Source: Neocallimastix lanati (nom. inval.)
Taxonomy: Eukaryota; Neocallimastigomycota; Neocallimastigomycetes; Neocallimastigales; Neocallimastigaceae
Reading direction: 5' to 3'
DNA: 50,000 bases
Assembly (NCBI GenBank): GCA_016946835.1
Contig: JACVTC010000049.1
Location: 1,027,501 to 1,077,500 of the forward strand
The translations under genes were made by a program, and so were the position numbers. Below, piece after piece: positions 1 through 12,943 of this stretch (the first letter of the stretch is position 1; the number at the start of each line of letters is the position of its first letter). The notes beneath the pieces are model-generated. The model had not been told where the DNA came from, made no database searches, and worked only from the letters and a program-made list of their open reading frames with translations.

Positions 1-80
1 TATATATATATATAAGTTTAGGTTGTGTAGGCCCCTCCTTGTAAAATCCAGATATTTCAAAAAAAAAAAAAAAAAAATTA

Positions 81-111
<31 letters not shown>

Positions 112-455
112 ATTATTATTATTATTATTATTATTACTTTTTTTTTTTTTTTTTTTTTTTTAATTTTTTCTTTTTCTTAATTTATATAGTGAATTAAAAA
201 ATTAAAAGATAGTAAATAAATAAATAAATAAATAATTATAAATAATAAATATATAAAAAAAATATAATTTATGAGTTATTTGAATTATTCAATATTAAAA
301 ATAATAAATATTATAATATTATATTTATATATATTATATATATTATATATATTATATATATTATATATATTTTATATATTTTATATGTATACTTTTATTT
401 TTTTATTTTTTTATTTTTTTTTTTTTTTTTTTTTTAATTTTTATTATCTACTTAC
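1..455 (-). other. Probable intron 3 of the SAP-motif gene, running to the window edge
   Basis: It starts with a consensus donor (GTAAGTAG) and is A/T-only apart from a GC-richer patch at about 20-50. I see no TAG or CAG acceptor on the minus strand between the donor and position 1. The only candidate acceptors end in AAG (for example ACAAG near 41-45, just before the GC-richer patch, where the frame would stay open to the edge). The final exon is therefore either that patch or outside the window. Confidence 0.4.
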
Positions 456-2320
456 TTTGCAGAATGCGTTTTCAAAAATTCTTGATATTCAAATTTTCTT
501 TTTATACGATAATATCTTTCACTAATGCTATTATTCGTGACTGTGTCACTCTCTAGATCACGGACACTACCTCGGATACCATAACGACTGTCCATTCCAC
601 CGATGGCACTAATGCCACCACGGATACTATGATGATTGTTCATTCCATTGATTGCAGGGCCACTACCGATACCATGACGAATATCCATTCCACCGATAGC
701 ACGACTCCTAATAATACCATGACTATTACCAATTCCACGAATTTCACGGATATTACGAATATCACGGATACTCCGACGGATATTATTAATACTATCATTA
801 TCAACATTGATACCATCATACTCATCATACTCATCATCATCATCATCATCATCACACTTTATTTCATCTTCATCTTCTTCATTTTCATATTCTTTTTCAA
901 TTTCATTTGTTTTTTCTTCATTTTTTCTTTTTTCACTTCTTATTCTTTTCAGAACTTCTACAATGGGTAAGGCACGTGAAGCTACAAAACTATTATCATT
1001 TTCCTCTTCCTCTCCCTTCATTTTCTCATTTTCTTCTTTTTCTTTATCCTTCTTCTTCTTATTATTATTATTATTCTCATCATCTTCATTCTTTTTGATT
1101 TCCATTTCATATACTTTTTTGGAATCCTTTTGATCAACTTTATTATTCGAAATCATGAATGCTTCTTCTTTTTGTTTTTCTTTTTCTTTTTCTTTTTGGT
1201 TTTGGTTTTTTACTTCTATTTCCATTTCCATTTCTTTTTCCTTTTGTTTTTTCATCTTCATTTCCATTTCTACCATTTCTATTTTCTTTTTTCTTTCCTT
1301 TTGTTTATTTATTTCCATTTCCATTTCCATTTCTTTTCCTATTTCTTTTTCTTTTGTTAAATGAAGTTGATGAGAGGAAAATACATGAATAGGGCTACTA
1401 ATCTCGGAATGAAGTGAAGAACTCGTCAAATTTGAAGGATCTTTAAGATTGACAATATTATTATTAATATTGTTGGTATTATTATTGTTATTGTTGTTGT
1501 TGTCACTATCATTACTTTTACTGACCAAAGTTTTTATCGTATTATTATTATTACTATTACTATTACCATTACTATTCTTATTAATATTGTTATTATTATT
1601 ATTATTATTACTATTGTTATTACTATTACTATTGCTATTACTATTACTATTGCTATTACTATTACTGTTACTATTGATATTACTATTAATATTAATATCT
1701 CGATGAGGATGAACATGATTAGTTGCAGGATTAATTTTATCATGTTTAATATTAATATTTACAGGTTTCAAGGAAGAAATTGAAGATGAAAGGGTTGTTG
1801 CGATTGATGTCTTTATTGTCCTTTTATTTGTTATTTCCAATTCAGATTTTGGTTTCAATTCTGATTCAGATTTCAATTTAGATTTTGGTTTTAATTCTGT
1901 TTCAGATTTCAATTCTGATTTTGGTTTCAATTCTGATTCAGATTTCAATTCAGATTTTGGTTTTAATTCTGATTCAGATTTCAATTCTGATTTTGGTTTC
2001 AATTCTGATTTTGGTTTTAATTCTGATTCAGATTTCAATTCTGATTTTGGTTTCAATTCTGATTTTGATTCCGACTTCAATTCCGATTTTAATTCTGATG
2101 ATTTTTTATTTATTAAAGAGGTGGTGGATGTGGAACTGGCAGTAATAGTAGTAGATGAAGATGATGATTCCATTGAAGAAACTGTTTTCTCTATGTCCAT
2201 CTTTGAAGGATATAAATTCAGAGGAGGTTCTTCTGTTGGATCGTTTATTCCTTTCAATTCATGAATTAATTCCTTTTTAATTTTGGTATTTATTTCATCC
2301 CTATTTGCCATAATAAGTCT
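456..2320 (-). CDS. SAP-motif protein, exon 3 (repeat-rich, acidic/basic C-terminal part)
   Basis: The exon begins AGA CTT ATT ATG after the TTGTAG acceptor, so the ATG at 2311 is internal and not the start. In order it encodes a helical stretch (RLIMANRDEINTKIKKELIH), a Ser/Thr segment, about a dozen ELKSESELKPKS-type repeats (about 1830-2095), Asn-Ser and poly-Asn tracts (about 1445-1690), charged EMEMEME/KEKEKE stretches likely to be helical, an Asp run (DDDDDDDEYDEYDG), a degenerate repeat rich in RHGI and IGGM, and an ordered-looking end, SERYYRIKRKFEYQEFLKTH. The frame reads into a stop at 452-454, but GTAAGTAG begins at 455 and looks like a donor. The exon would then end in phase 2 and the gene would continue to the left. 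The partner and exact role are unknown. Confidence 0.7.
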
Positions 2321-2522
2321 CTACAATGAATTAATTAATTTTATTACATATTCAAAATTAAAATAATAAATATAATAGCAAATATAATAGCAAATATAAT
2401 AGCAAATATAATAATAATAAAAATAATAATAAAATAAATAAATAATAAAATAATAAAATAAATAAATAAATAAATAATACACATATATATAAATAAATGA
2501 TACATTAATTTTATAATTAAAA

Positions 2523-2561
<39 letters not shown>

Positions 2562-2682
2562 TATATAATTATAATAAAATTTAAGATAATGTAAATAATA
2601 ATTAATATTAATAAAATAAATAAACTTAATTTATATTATTATTATATGATAACGATAATAATAATAATAATAAATAATAATA

Positions 2683-2747
<65 letters not shown>

Positions 2748-2829
2748 AATAATAATAAATAATAATAAATAATAAATATTAATAAATAATAATAATATAT
2801 AAAAAAAAAAAAAAAAAAAGTAAGCTTAC
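2321..2829 (-). other. Intron 2 of the SAP-motif gene
   Basis: A 509-bp intron with donor GTAAGC at 2829 and acceptor TTGTAG ending at 2321 (minus strand). It is made almost wholly of ATA/AAT repeats and A or T runs, including a 36-38 bp poly-A (plus strand) near 2525-2558. It interrupts the SAP motif between Glu and Arg-Leu, in phase 0. Confidence 0.7.
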
Positions 2830-2942
2830 TTCTACTAAGGCCTCCTTTTTTCCACAAACTTTTTTTCTTTTTTGTTTCAACAGATTCTTCAATTCCTGTA
2901 CACTTAATCTCATATAATTTTCTTTTTCTTTCATAATCCCTT
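2830..2942 (-). CDS. SAP-motif protein, exon 2 (SAP helix-loop-helix)
   Basis: A short 113-bp exon encoding KGIMKEKENYM followed by RLSVQELKNLLKQ, KRKKVCGKK and EALVE. This matches the SAP motif by eye: a helix LxVxELKxxLK, then a Gly-Lys-Lys turn, then a second helix xxLVERL. SAP motifs bind DNA (SAF-A/B, Acinus, PIAS) or take part in RNA and chromatin processes. The exon starts after TTATTAG and ends at GTAGAA|GTAAGC. Splicing to exon 3 supplies RLIM, giving ALVE|RLIM, which completes the canonical LVERL end of the motif. That fit, together with the reading phases, is the main evidence that the three exons belong together. In the joined protein the motif lies at about residues 727-760, which is unusually central. 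Confidence 0.75.
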
Positions 2943-3143
2943 CTAATAATATTACATATAATAAATAAAATAAAATAAAATAAATAAATAATAAATAGAT
3001 ATAAATATATATAAGAATAATTTGTTTAGACATAATTTTATACTTATATAAACATATATATAATAAAATATATAAAATTAAAAAAAAAAAAAAAAATTAA
3101 AATAAAATAAAAAATAATAAATAATAAATAATAAAAAATTTAC
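2943..3143 (-). other. Intron 1 of the SAP-motif gene
   Basis: A 201-bp A/T-rich intron. The donor is GTAAAT at 3143-3138 and the acceptor is TATTAG ending at 2943, both on the minus strand. It joins a phase-1 exon end to an exon whose first two bases complete a Lys codon. Confidence 0.7.
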
Positions 3144-5292
3144 TTTTATAGTATTCATTATATTTAGGAAATAAATTTTTAGGAGTACTGCCAGCAGTGG
3201 TATTAGTAGAGGTAGTTGTTGATGTTGTCGTTATGGTGGTGGTAGGATGAATAGAACCAGAAGCGATGATGGAAGTTTCAATACTCATTAAATCTGAATG
3301 ATCATCCATTGTATGAAGAGATGGGGTTACAGTAGAAGTGGAAGAAGAAACCAGGGAAGGTAATGTGGAAGGAGTAGATCGTATTGTTGATGAAGAAGAG
3401 GAGGAAAAGGAGGTTTTAGTATTAACATTGGAAGTAGTGTTAACGTTAGTATTAATGTTAGTGCTAATGTTAGTGTTGGTAATCGTAGTTGAAATTTTTT
3501 TTGGTAAAATAGATTTTTCATTTTCTGTGGTAGTTGGTGTTGTCTCTTTTGTAGGTATCTTTTTGGCTTCTGTTATACCTTCTGCTTTGGTTTCTGTTGT
3601 GGTTTCTGTTGTTGCATCAGCTTTTGAATAATTACTATGGGTAGAGGAAGAAGAGGAGGAAGAAGAAGATGAGTCAGAGTCAGAGTCAGAGTTCTGCCAA
3701 ATGACATTATCCTGTAAATGTAATTTTACCTTAGAATCCTGATATAAATTATTTTGTTGTGAAGAAAGTACTGATGATGGTGTGGCAGTAGTTGATAAAG
3801 AGGAAGTTGAAGAGGAAGTTGAAGTAGCGGACGTTGAAACAATTTCATTTGTGGTATTATGAAGTGTTGGTAAAGATGATAATGTGGTTGGTAATGAAGA
3901 AGAAGATGATGATGATGATGAAGATAAGGGAGAAGCATTTAAAACATTAGTTAAAGCGGTAGTTAATGTTGAAGTATTTAATGTAGAGGTGGGATGTAGT
4001 GAAGAAGTTAATAAAGGGGTTAGATGAGCCATAGTAGCAGCTGACGCTGACAGTGATGATGCTAAGGAAGCTGAATGTAGAGTAGAAATTAAAGAATTTA
4101 AATCTGAAGGCAATACTGAAGGATCATTAGGTAAAATAGGTGTAGGTAGAGATGTAGATAAAGAGGAAGTTTGAGGTAGTATAGGGGTTGGAGTTAAGGT
4201 TGATATTGATGCTGATGCTGAGGTTGATGCGGATATTGATGTTGGCTTTGATGTTAATGCTGATGTTGATGTTGATGTTGATGTTGATGTTGATGTTGAT
4301 GTTGATGTTGATGTTGATGATAACGTCGATGTTGACGCTGATGTTGACGCTGGTGTTGATGATAACGTTGATGTTGATGATAACGTTGATGTTGATACCG
4401 ATGTTGATAATTGAGATGATGTTGATGTTAATGAAGAAGTAGAGAAAGGTAAAGTTAGAGAAGGAATAGTAGTAGAAGTGATAGAAGTAGAGATAGAGGA
4501 AGCGGTAGATGTGGAAGCGGAAGTAGAGGTGGAGGTAGAAGTGGAAGTAAAGGTAGAAGTAGAGGTAGAAGTAGAATTGGTAAGGGGGGTAGCCGACGTT
4601 GAAGCTGTCATCATAGAATCATTAAAAAATTTAAATAAAAAAGGTTTATCCATCAATAAAGGATTTATTAGCTGACCATTAGCTTTAGTATTTGTAGTAG
4701 AAGTAGTACTAGTAGCATCAGTAGAAGTAGAAGTAACATCAGCAGTAGCATCAATGGTCGAGTTAGTAGTAGTAGTAGTCGTTGTTGTTGTACATGATGA
4801 TGATAATGATGATAGTGGTGGTGTTGACGATAAGGATTCTAAGGGGAAAAGGTATGGATTTTTTAATTTTTGTTGTAAATTAAAAAGATTAGAATATTTT
4901 AATAGAAATAATTGTTGTTGTTGTAGCTGCTGCTGCTGTAGTTGTTGCTGTTGTGACTGTAATTGTGTTTGTGTTTGTGTTTGTTGTGATTGTTGTTGTA
5001 ACTGTTGTTGTTTCTGTAGCTGTTGTTGTTGTTGTTGTAATAAAAATAAAGTAGAAGCGAACTGAAACGATAGCCAAGGTTGCTGAAGCTGCTGGAACTG
5101 CTGTTGCTGTTGTTGTTGTTGAGTTGTAAAAGGAGGAGGCGGTAGAGAAGAAAATAGATTTAGATTTAGATTAAGAGGAGGGTAATCATTGAATCCTAAT
5201 AAATTTGAATTTAAAAAAGGATTTATGACGGGTTTAGGGGCTAAAGGTCTTAAATGATTTTTCCTTTCATTATTTTGTTCAGGCGTTAACAT
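3144..5292 (-). CDS. SAP-motif protein, exon 1 (Q/S/T-rich N-terminal part)
   Basis: First of three exons of one minus-strand gene. The ATG at 5292 opens MLTPEQNNERK..., followed by a short ordered-looking stretch (RPLAPKPVINPF), a glutamine-rich block (about residues 57-130), and long Ser/Thr tracts, including TSTSTS runs written as GATGTT repeats around 4258-4320. An open reading frame continues to 3097, but its last residues (SKFFIIYYLL...) are intron-like. A donor A|GTAAAT at 3143 ends the exon after 716 codons plus one base, and the next exon completes that codon in frame. The composition suggests a largely disordered nuclear or chromatin-associated protein. That is inference from composition and the SAP motif downstream; no catalytic domain is visible. 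The start is the first ATG of the frame, in an A-rich context. Confidence 0.75.
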
Positions 5293-5780
5293 TTTTATTA
5301 TTATTATTATTATTATTGTTATTATTAATAATAATAATATTTTTTTTTTTTATTTTATTTTTATTTTTTTTATTTTATTTTTTTTTTTTTTATTTTTTTT
5401 TTTTTTTATTTTTTTATTTTATTTTTTTATTTTTTTATTTTATTTTTTTATTTTTTTATTTTATTTTTTTATTTTTTTTATTTTTTTTTTATCTTAAATT
5501 ATGTGTATATATTTTTTTTTTCCTTAAATTATGTTTTATGTATAATATATTTTCTCTTAAATTATATGTATATGTATTGTTCTTTTGTTCTTTTATTTCT
5601 TCCAAAATATATATATATATGTATGTATCTGTAAATATATATTGTTCTATTTCTTTATCTTTATTTCCTTTTTTTTTTAAAAAATAAAAAAAAAAAAAAA
5701 AGTATTATTTGAGAAAATTTATTTTGATTAATATGATAATACAGAAATGCAATTGGAAATACTTGAAAATAGTTAATATC

Positions 5781-5815
<35 letters not shown>

Positions 5816-5821
5816 TAAAAT

Positions 5822-5990
5822 GGTATTTTTAAATTGTAATAAATAGAATTGAATAGAAATTTTGAAAATTAGTATTTTTAAATTGTAATAAATAGAATTG
5901 AATAGAAATTTTGAAAATTGGTATTTTTAAATTGTAATAAATAGAATTGAATAGAAATTTTGAAAAAAACGGTATTTTTAAATTGCAATA
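5822..5990 (+). repeat. 49-bp tandem repeat, about 3.5 copies
   Basis: The unit begins GTATTTTTAAATTGTAATAA and contains ATAGAATTGAATAGAAATTT. Copies start at about 5823, 5872, 5921 and 5972. The first two spacings are 49 bp and the third is 51 bp because of extra A residues. The last copy is partial and diverged (ATTGCAATAAATATAATTA). Confidence 0.85.
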
Positions 5991-6991
5991 AATATAATTA
6001 GACATATAAACAATTTATAAAATATATACAAAATATAAAAAAGAAAAAAAAAAAAAAAAGTTCTGTATTTAAATAATTACATTTAATAATAGTATTATAT
6101 TATATGTATGATATATTTTAATAACATTATTATATATATATATATATTTGATATATTTTTATTTGAATTGAATTGATATAAAGTATAGATATATTTAATA
6201 ATTATTCCTGTAAATTGTTTACAATATATACATATATAATTTTTTTTATTTCTAAATTACAAAAAAAATAAGGGGTTTATTGTATTATTGTATATATTTA
6301 TAAACAGTGAATTTCATTTGTATTTATTATTATTATTATTATTTCTATCTTTTATTTTTTCAAAATTCACATTTATTTCGGTTTTGTCTAATGATTTCCT
6401 TTTTAAAAATATATATATTTATGTATATGTATATGTATGATATGGTATGATAAAATTTGTTAAAAAGGTTTATAGATGTAAAATGTTTTTTCTTTTTTTG
6501 CAATCCTAAATAATTAATATATCAATTGAATTTCTGAAAAATTTTAAGGTTAAATTTCCCTATTGATAACCTATATATAAAAACTGTAAAATAAAATATA
6601 ATAATAATAAAAATAATAGAATATTATACTGTTAATAGTAATAGTATTATTAAGAAAAAAATAAAAAAAAAATAAGATATAAATATGTAAATATATATAT
6701 ATATTTCAATTACAATAATTAAAATATATATAATAAAATTTATTAATAAAAAGTGTTAGGATAAATACAAAGAAATTAATCTATAGAGGAAAAAAAAAAA
6801 AAAAAAAAACATTTTATTAATTATTATTATTATTAATATACTTTTATTTATTATTTATTTATTATTATTTTTATATTATTTTTATTAAAATAAAAAAAAA
6901 AAAAGAATTAATATACTATAGTATGTCACATAAAATACTATCTCATTTTAGTTAAAATATATTATTAAGTATGTCAATATTTAAACTATTT

Positions 6992-7040
<49 letters not shown>

Positions 7041-7220
7041 AGAAATAAAAAGGACAATTTTTAAAAAATAAAATTATAAATTATAATATTTATAAAAAAA
7101 AAAAAAAGTATCTAAATAATATAAAAGATATACATATTTATCTAATAATTATGTTCAAATAATTATATTTTATATATATGGATAGATAACTAATTGAATT
7201 CAAAAGAAAAAAAAGTTTAC

Positions 7221-7268
7221 CTTTTCTGTTCAACTATTGAGAATGAAATTTTCAAAGAATATAATAAA
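7221..7268 (-). other. Candidate 48-nt mini-exon
   Basis: On the minus strand a pyrimidine-rich tract ending CTTCTTGATAG is followed by 48 bases and then GAACAGAAAAG|GTAAAC, a good donor. Only one frame is open through it, reading LLYSLKISFSIVEQK. No convincing partner exons were found on either side, so the call rests on splice-site quality alone. Confidence 0.25.
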
Positions 7269-7584
7269 CTATCAAGAAGAAAATAAATAAAAAGTAAATT
7301 TTTATTAAAATTAAATAATATATATAAAATAAAAAATAAAAAAATTTTTAATATAAAATTTTAATAAAAAAAAATAAATTTTTAAAAATTATAAAAAAAA
7401 TTCTTTTAATTTTTAAAATTAATTTTTTTTTATTTTAAACTATAAAATTTTATTATTTAAAAATAATAAATTTATCAAAAGAGAAGCATAAAAAAATAAT
7501 AAAAAATAAAAAAATAATGAAAAAAAAAAATTATGATGCAATTTTATCTTATAATGACGTAAATTAATATATAAATTTTATTTA

Positions 7585-8035
7585 TTATTTATTATTTATT
7601 ATTCAATTATTATTATTTATTAATATTTATTAATAAATATTATTTTTATTATTATTTATTATTTATTATTTATTATTTATTATTTATTATTTATTTATTA
7701 TTTAATTCTTTATTATTCAATTATTTAATTATTGATTATTTATTATTTATTATTTATTATTCAATTATTTATTATATATAATATATTGATCAATTAATTT
7801 ATTCATTATTTATAATTAATTATATATAATATATTATTTATAATATAAAACTTTTTAATTATTGTTTATTATTTTTTAATATTACACTATTTATATTCTT
7901 TAATATTTATTATATTATTTATTACTATTTATTATTTATTATTTATTATTAATTATTTATTATTATTTAGTATTTATTATTATTTATTATTTATTATTTA
8001 TTATTATTTATTATTCCATTATTTATTATATAATT
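7585..8035. repeat. Heptamer-type (TTATTTA)n tracts
   Basis: Several runs of a 7-bp unit (ATTATTT in rotation), broken by short A/T segments. The same heptamer recurs at 13385-13620 on this strand and, complemented, at 15530-15603 and 37599-37865. Confidence 0.7.
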
Positions 8036-8315
8036 TATATTATTAATTAATTAATCATTAAAAATATGTTAAATTATACTTAAAAGTCTCAATATATAGG
8101 TAAATTATTAGTAATATTGGAATAATTAATTCATCTAAATAGTAATAAAAAAAAAATAAAATAAAAAGAAAGAAAAAGAAAAGAAATAATTTATATATTT
8201 TTTTATTAGATAAATAATACTAAACTATTTAGTATTTTTATTTCTTTTTTTTTAAGTAGAGTGCAATTCCATAAAATAAGTTAATTAACAAGTGTATTAA
8301 TATCAACTATTTTTT

Positions 8316-8346
<31 letters not shown>

Positions 8347-8366
8347 TACACTTAATATCATTCAAG

Positions 8367-8543
8367 ATGTTTAGTCATAGCATTAATAATGAAATATCCC
8401 TTTTGAAAAAATATCAAAATAAATTAAATGAAAATAAAAATAAAATAAAAATTAAAGATATTATACTTCATTTAATATCTTTACTTTTTTTTTTATTATT
8501 TAATTTTTTTATCCTTAAAGAAATAAAAAAAAAAAAATTATAA
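8367..8543 (+). CDS. Small ORF, 58 aa, charged helix plus one hydrophobic segment
   Basis: ATG at 8367 and stop at 8541-8543. The product starts MFSHSINNEISLLKKYQ, continues as a Lys/Asn-rich amphipathic stretch to about residue 30, then a hydrophobic segment (DIILHLISLLFFLLFNFF, residues 31-48), and ends in a lysine tail. This could be a small membrane protein, but the base composition is that of the surrounding A/T DNA and there is no codon bias. I do not recognise a family, and a chance ORF is at least as likely. Confidence 0.15.
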   Translation: MFSHSINNEISLLKKYQNKLNENKNKIKIKDIILHLISLLFFLLFNFFILKEIKKKKL

Positions 8544-8777
8544 AAAAAATATATTACTATATAATTATATTATTTATTACTTATTATTTTATCTCTTCAA
8601 AACTTTTAAATATTTTATTTCTTTATAATATTTCTTTAATATTTTTAAAAAAGTTTTTTTTTTTTATTTATTTCCTTATAATAAGTATTCAAAAAAGAAC
8701 AAAAACAAAATTAAAAATGACAATTTAAAAAAAAAAAAAAAAAAATTAAAATAATTTAATATATTATATATTTAACA

Positions 8778-8898
8778 TTTATGGATATAAAGAAAGCTCT
8801 GGAGAGAATAATGGCTCTGTATTGAAGGATGGCTATATAGATGGAAATAAATGAGTATATTCCAAGATAGGAGCAGAGATTCTATTAATAAAAATTCG
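8778..8898. other. GC-richer island of unknown nature
   Basis: About 120 bp of higher-complexity sequence inside pure A/T DNA. Several frames on both strands are open for 20-40 codons (plus: GYKESSGENNGSVLKDG; minus: SWNILIYFHLYSHPS), and TAG acceptor-like sites occur on the minus strand. It may be an isolated exon or a decayed gene fragment; strand and frame cannot be decided from this sequence. Confidence 0.25.
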
Positions 8899-9745
8899 AA
8901 GTTAAATTTTTTTTATATCTATATATATTACATATATTAATAATATATATTTATATATATTTTAAATTTTAAAATAAATTTTATTTATTTCTTATTATAT
9001 TTATTATGAACTATTTATTTATTTATTTTCCTTTTTTTTTTTTTTTTTTAGGTTTTATACCCTAACTTTTATTTTATCTAATTTTCCAACTTTTTTTTTT
9101 TTTTTATTTAAAATTTTTAAACTTAGAATGCCTTCAATTAATTATGGATATACAAAATAAATTAGCAAAAATAAATATATATATATATAAAATAATATAA
9201 TAATTTATATTTATTTAGATCTTTTATATATTATATACAATTATATATGGAACCTATATCATATATATCGTATATAATTTATAAATGTATTGCAATATTT
9301 TTATGGAGAGTGAATAGAATGAATGGAATACAGAATTAATGTTCTATAAATATGAGATAATAATAAATGATTATATTTTATTAGAAATATTAATAATTAT
9401 TATAATTAAAAACAATAATAATAATAATAAATATAAAATTACACTAAAATAAAATAATAATTATAAAATAATAAAATATAATTAAAAAAATAATTAAAAA
9501 ATATAAAATAAATAATAAAATGAAATATAATAAAATAAAAAAGCGATACAATAAAATTGAAAGGAAAAAGAAAAGAAAGGAAAAATAAAAAAAATTTAAT
9601 TAATTAAAAAAAAAATTAAATTTAAAAAAATTAAATTAAAAAAAAAAAAAATTAAAATAATAAAATTTTAAATTTTAATTTAAGAAAAAAAAATTTTTTT
9701 TAAATTAAAAATTTAATTAAAAAAAAGTTTATCTTTTTAATTAAA

Positions 9746-9858
<113 letters not shown>

Positions 9859-10098
9859 TAAATAAATAAAAAATAATTAATAAATTGTTATATGAATTTT
9901 TTTTTTTAATTTTCAATATTCAGACTGATAAAAACAAATATAAAATATAATATATAAAATATAAAATATTTATAAAATTTATAAATAATTTAAATAATAT
10001 AAATAATGTAAAAAAAAATAAATAATAAATAATAAAATTTACCATAAAAGGATTATCTTTATAATTTTTATATATAATATAATTAATACTTTAATTCT

Positions 10099-10211
<113 letters not shown>

Positions 10212-12237
10212 ATAATTAAATTCATGAATAATTTTGATGTTCTGTATAACAAACCTTAAAAAAGAAAAAAAAAAAAAAAAAAAAAACTTTTTTTTTTTTA
10301 AAGAAAAGAGTAAAAGAGGACTAGTTTTCTATTTAAAGACGTTTAGGTATCAAGTTAGTTTAGTCCTTTGCCTATCTTAGTATACGAGCTTATTACTAGT
10401 TTTTATATTAAATTATACAAACTTTACTGATATTTAATATATATATATATTTAAAATTATGGACCATATAATAAAAATAAAAATAAAAATAAAAACTATA
10501 TATATTAAGTATTATATATATATTTCTAAAAAAAATAAAACAAAATAAAAAAAAGAATTAAAATTATACTTTATTTTTTATTAAATAAAAGGTTATACTG
10601 TAAAAAATACTTTATTATTTTAAAGTTTTATTTAAAAAAAATAATAAATTAAAGAAAGAAAAGAAAAAGAGCTTTTTTTTTTACATCCAAACTACAAAAA
10701 AAAAACAATAAATATATAACTGACAAATTGTTTTTTTTTTAAAAAAAAAATATAGTTTACCTTCTTTTTTTTTTAGAAAATAAAAATTTATTCAAATAAA
10801 AAATATATATATATATTATTTAGTAATAATTATCAATTAAAATGTATCTATAATAATAATAATAATAATAATAGTAAAGTGATAGAAAAAGGTATCAAAA
10901 TTTTAATACACATATAGTATAACGCTAATAGTAATAGAGTCATTAATAAAAATATTAAGAAGAATTTTAGAAGACAAGGACATTACAATAAATAATATAG
11001 AAGAAATATTTTTAATAGCTTTATATAATATTCTGTTATCATTATCATTTCCATTATTAATATTAATGATTACTATTTGTATTAATATTAATATTAGTAT
11101 TAATTATTATTAACATTAGCATTAGTAGCCTTTTTCAATTAAACATATAAAAATGAAAAAAATATACATATATTTATATATACATATATTTATTTATATA
11201 TTTTTCAAGTATTTAAGTTGATTTTACCATTTATGAAAAATTTTTTTTAATTTGTTTTTTTTAAAAAAAAAAATTCTTTTATTCTTTAATTAAAAAAATA
11301 AAAAAAAAAATTAAATTTTTTATCTTTTTAATCATTTTTTTTTAATTTATGCATTCCAATTAAAAAAAGTTTAAAAAAAATTTTTTTTGTTTTAAGTCAT
11401 TAAATTTTATTAAATTAAATTAATTTAATTTAATTTAGTTTCATGGTTACACAAATGAATGAATTTTTTAATTTTCAAAATTGAATTTTGTTTTTTATAA
11501 ATCTAACCTTTATTATTCTTTATTATTATTATTATTATCATTTCTTTTTACATATATTTAAGCTAAAAAAAAAAAAAAATCTTTATATTTTCTGTATAAT
11601 ACACTAATAATTCATAGTGAAGTCAAAAAAAATCAAGTCAACAATTAGATAAAAAAAATAATTATTTAAGAAAATTTTAATTATTTCTTACTTAATAGTT
11701 AAATAAAAAAATTAAAAATAAATAAATAAATAAAAACCTTTTTTCTTTTTTAGTACTTTTTTTTTTTTTTAAAAAAAAAAAAGTTATCAAATGAATACAT
11801 TTAAAAAAATTATATATATTTTTTCATACATGAAAAAGATTTTAATTGCATATATTATATATTTTCGTACGAATTCTAATTACATTATAGGTTGTAATGT
11901 AGTTGAAATAAATTTACATAAATTTTAACAATAAAAAATGAAAGTTACAGCAAATTAAAAAAATAATTAAAATATTAAAAATAATAATAATCATGTATAT
12001 TATATTGTAAATAATATATATAATATATATAATATATCTAATAGAATACATGTAAATTTTTTTAATTTACTTTATTTTTTTTTATTTTATTTTATTTTAT
12101 TTTATTTATATAATATATTTTTTGTATATTATATACGTAAATTATAATTTTTTGTATTTTTATTATTTTTATTATTATTAATACAAATTTAATATTGAAA
12201 GTTACCAAAATTTTGTCCTCAGTAATTACAATTTTTT

Positions 12238-12238
<1 letters not shown>

Positions 12239-12285
<47 letters not shown>
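12239..12285 (+). repeat. (TTCT)n microsatellite
   Basis: About 11-12 perfect TTCT units, followed by a T-rich run. Pyrimidine-only on the plus strand. Confidence 0.95.
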
Positions 12286-12943
12286 TTTCATCATTTTTTA
12301 TTTTTTATACTACTGTATAATGCATATCCATATGAAAAAATTTAAACCTAAATCTAAACTTTAACTTAAACCTAAACCTAAGGTTAAAAATGAAAAACTT
12401 TAAAAATTTTCTTTGAAAAGAAAAAAAAATATATAATAAAATAAAAGTTATAGAGTTTATTTCAATTTAATAATTATTTAAAATTAAAATAATAAAAATA
12501 TACTTTTAAATAACAAATAAAAAAAAAAAAGAGTATATAAAGTAATAATAATAATTAATAAAATTAAGAAAGACAATATACAAGGTATAGTTTTATTCAT
12601 AAAATGTAAAAACAATAAAATAAAGATAAAGATATAAAGTAATATTTAAGATTAATTTATTTTTTTTATAATAATAACAATAATAATAACAAATACTAAT
12701 GATAAAAAGAAATGTTAAATATTTCAATGGTCTCATAAATTAAAATTTACTTTCATGAAATAATTCTAAAATATTATTAAATTACAAACAGAATAAGAAT
12801 AAAGAGGAAGAAAGAAGAGAAAACAAAAAAGTTTTTAAGCCTTTATATTTAAATACGATTTAATTATTGTTATTAAATTAATTAATAGATATTATCATGT
12901 GATTAAAATTTTAAATATAATATAAAATATATATATATATATA

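Noticed and set aside
5316-5687. ORFs rich in Phe, Tyr, Leu and Ile (also at 271-525, 13435-13620, 14733-14930, 29788-29982, 37156-37395)
   Set aside because: They are translations of T-runs, (TTTA)n or heptamer repeats, with no codon bias and no domain.
12343-12388. CCTAAA-like repeats (AAACCTAAACCTAAGG) as interstitial telomere sequence
   Set aside because: Only two or three imperfect copies among A/T drift, and not a match to TTAGGG arrays.
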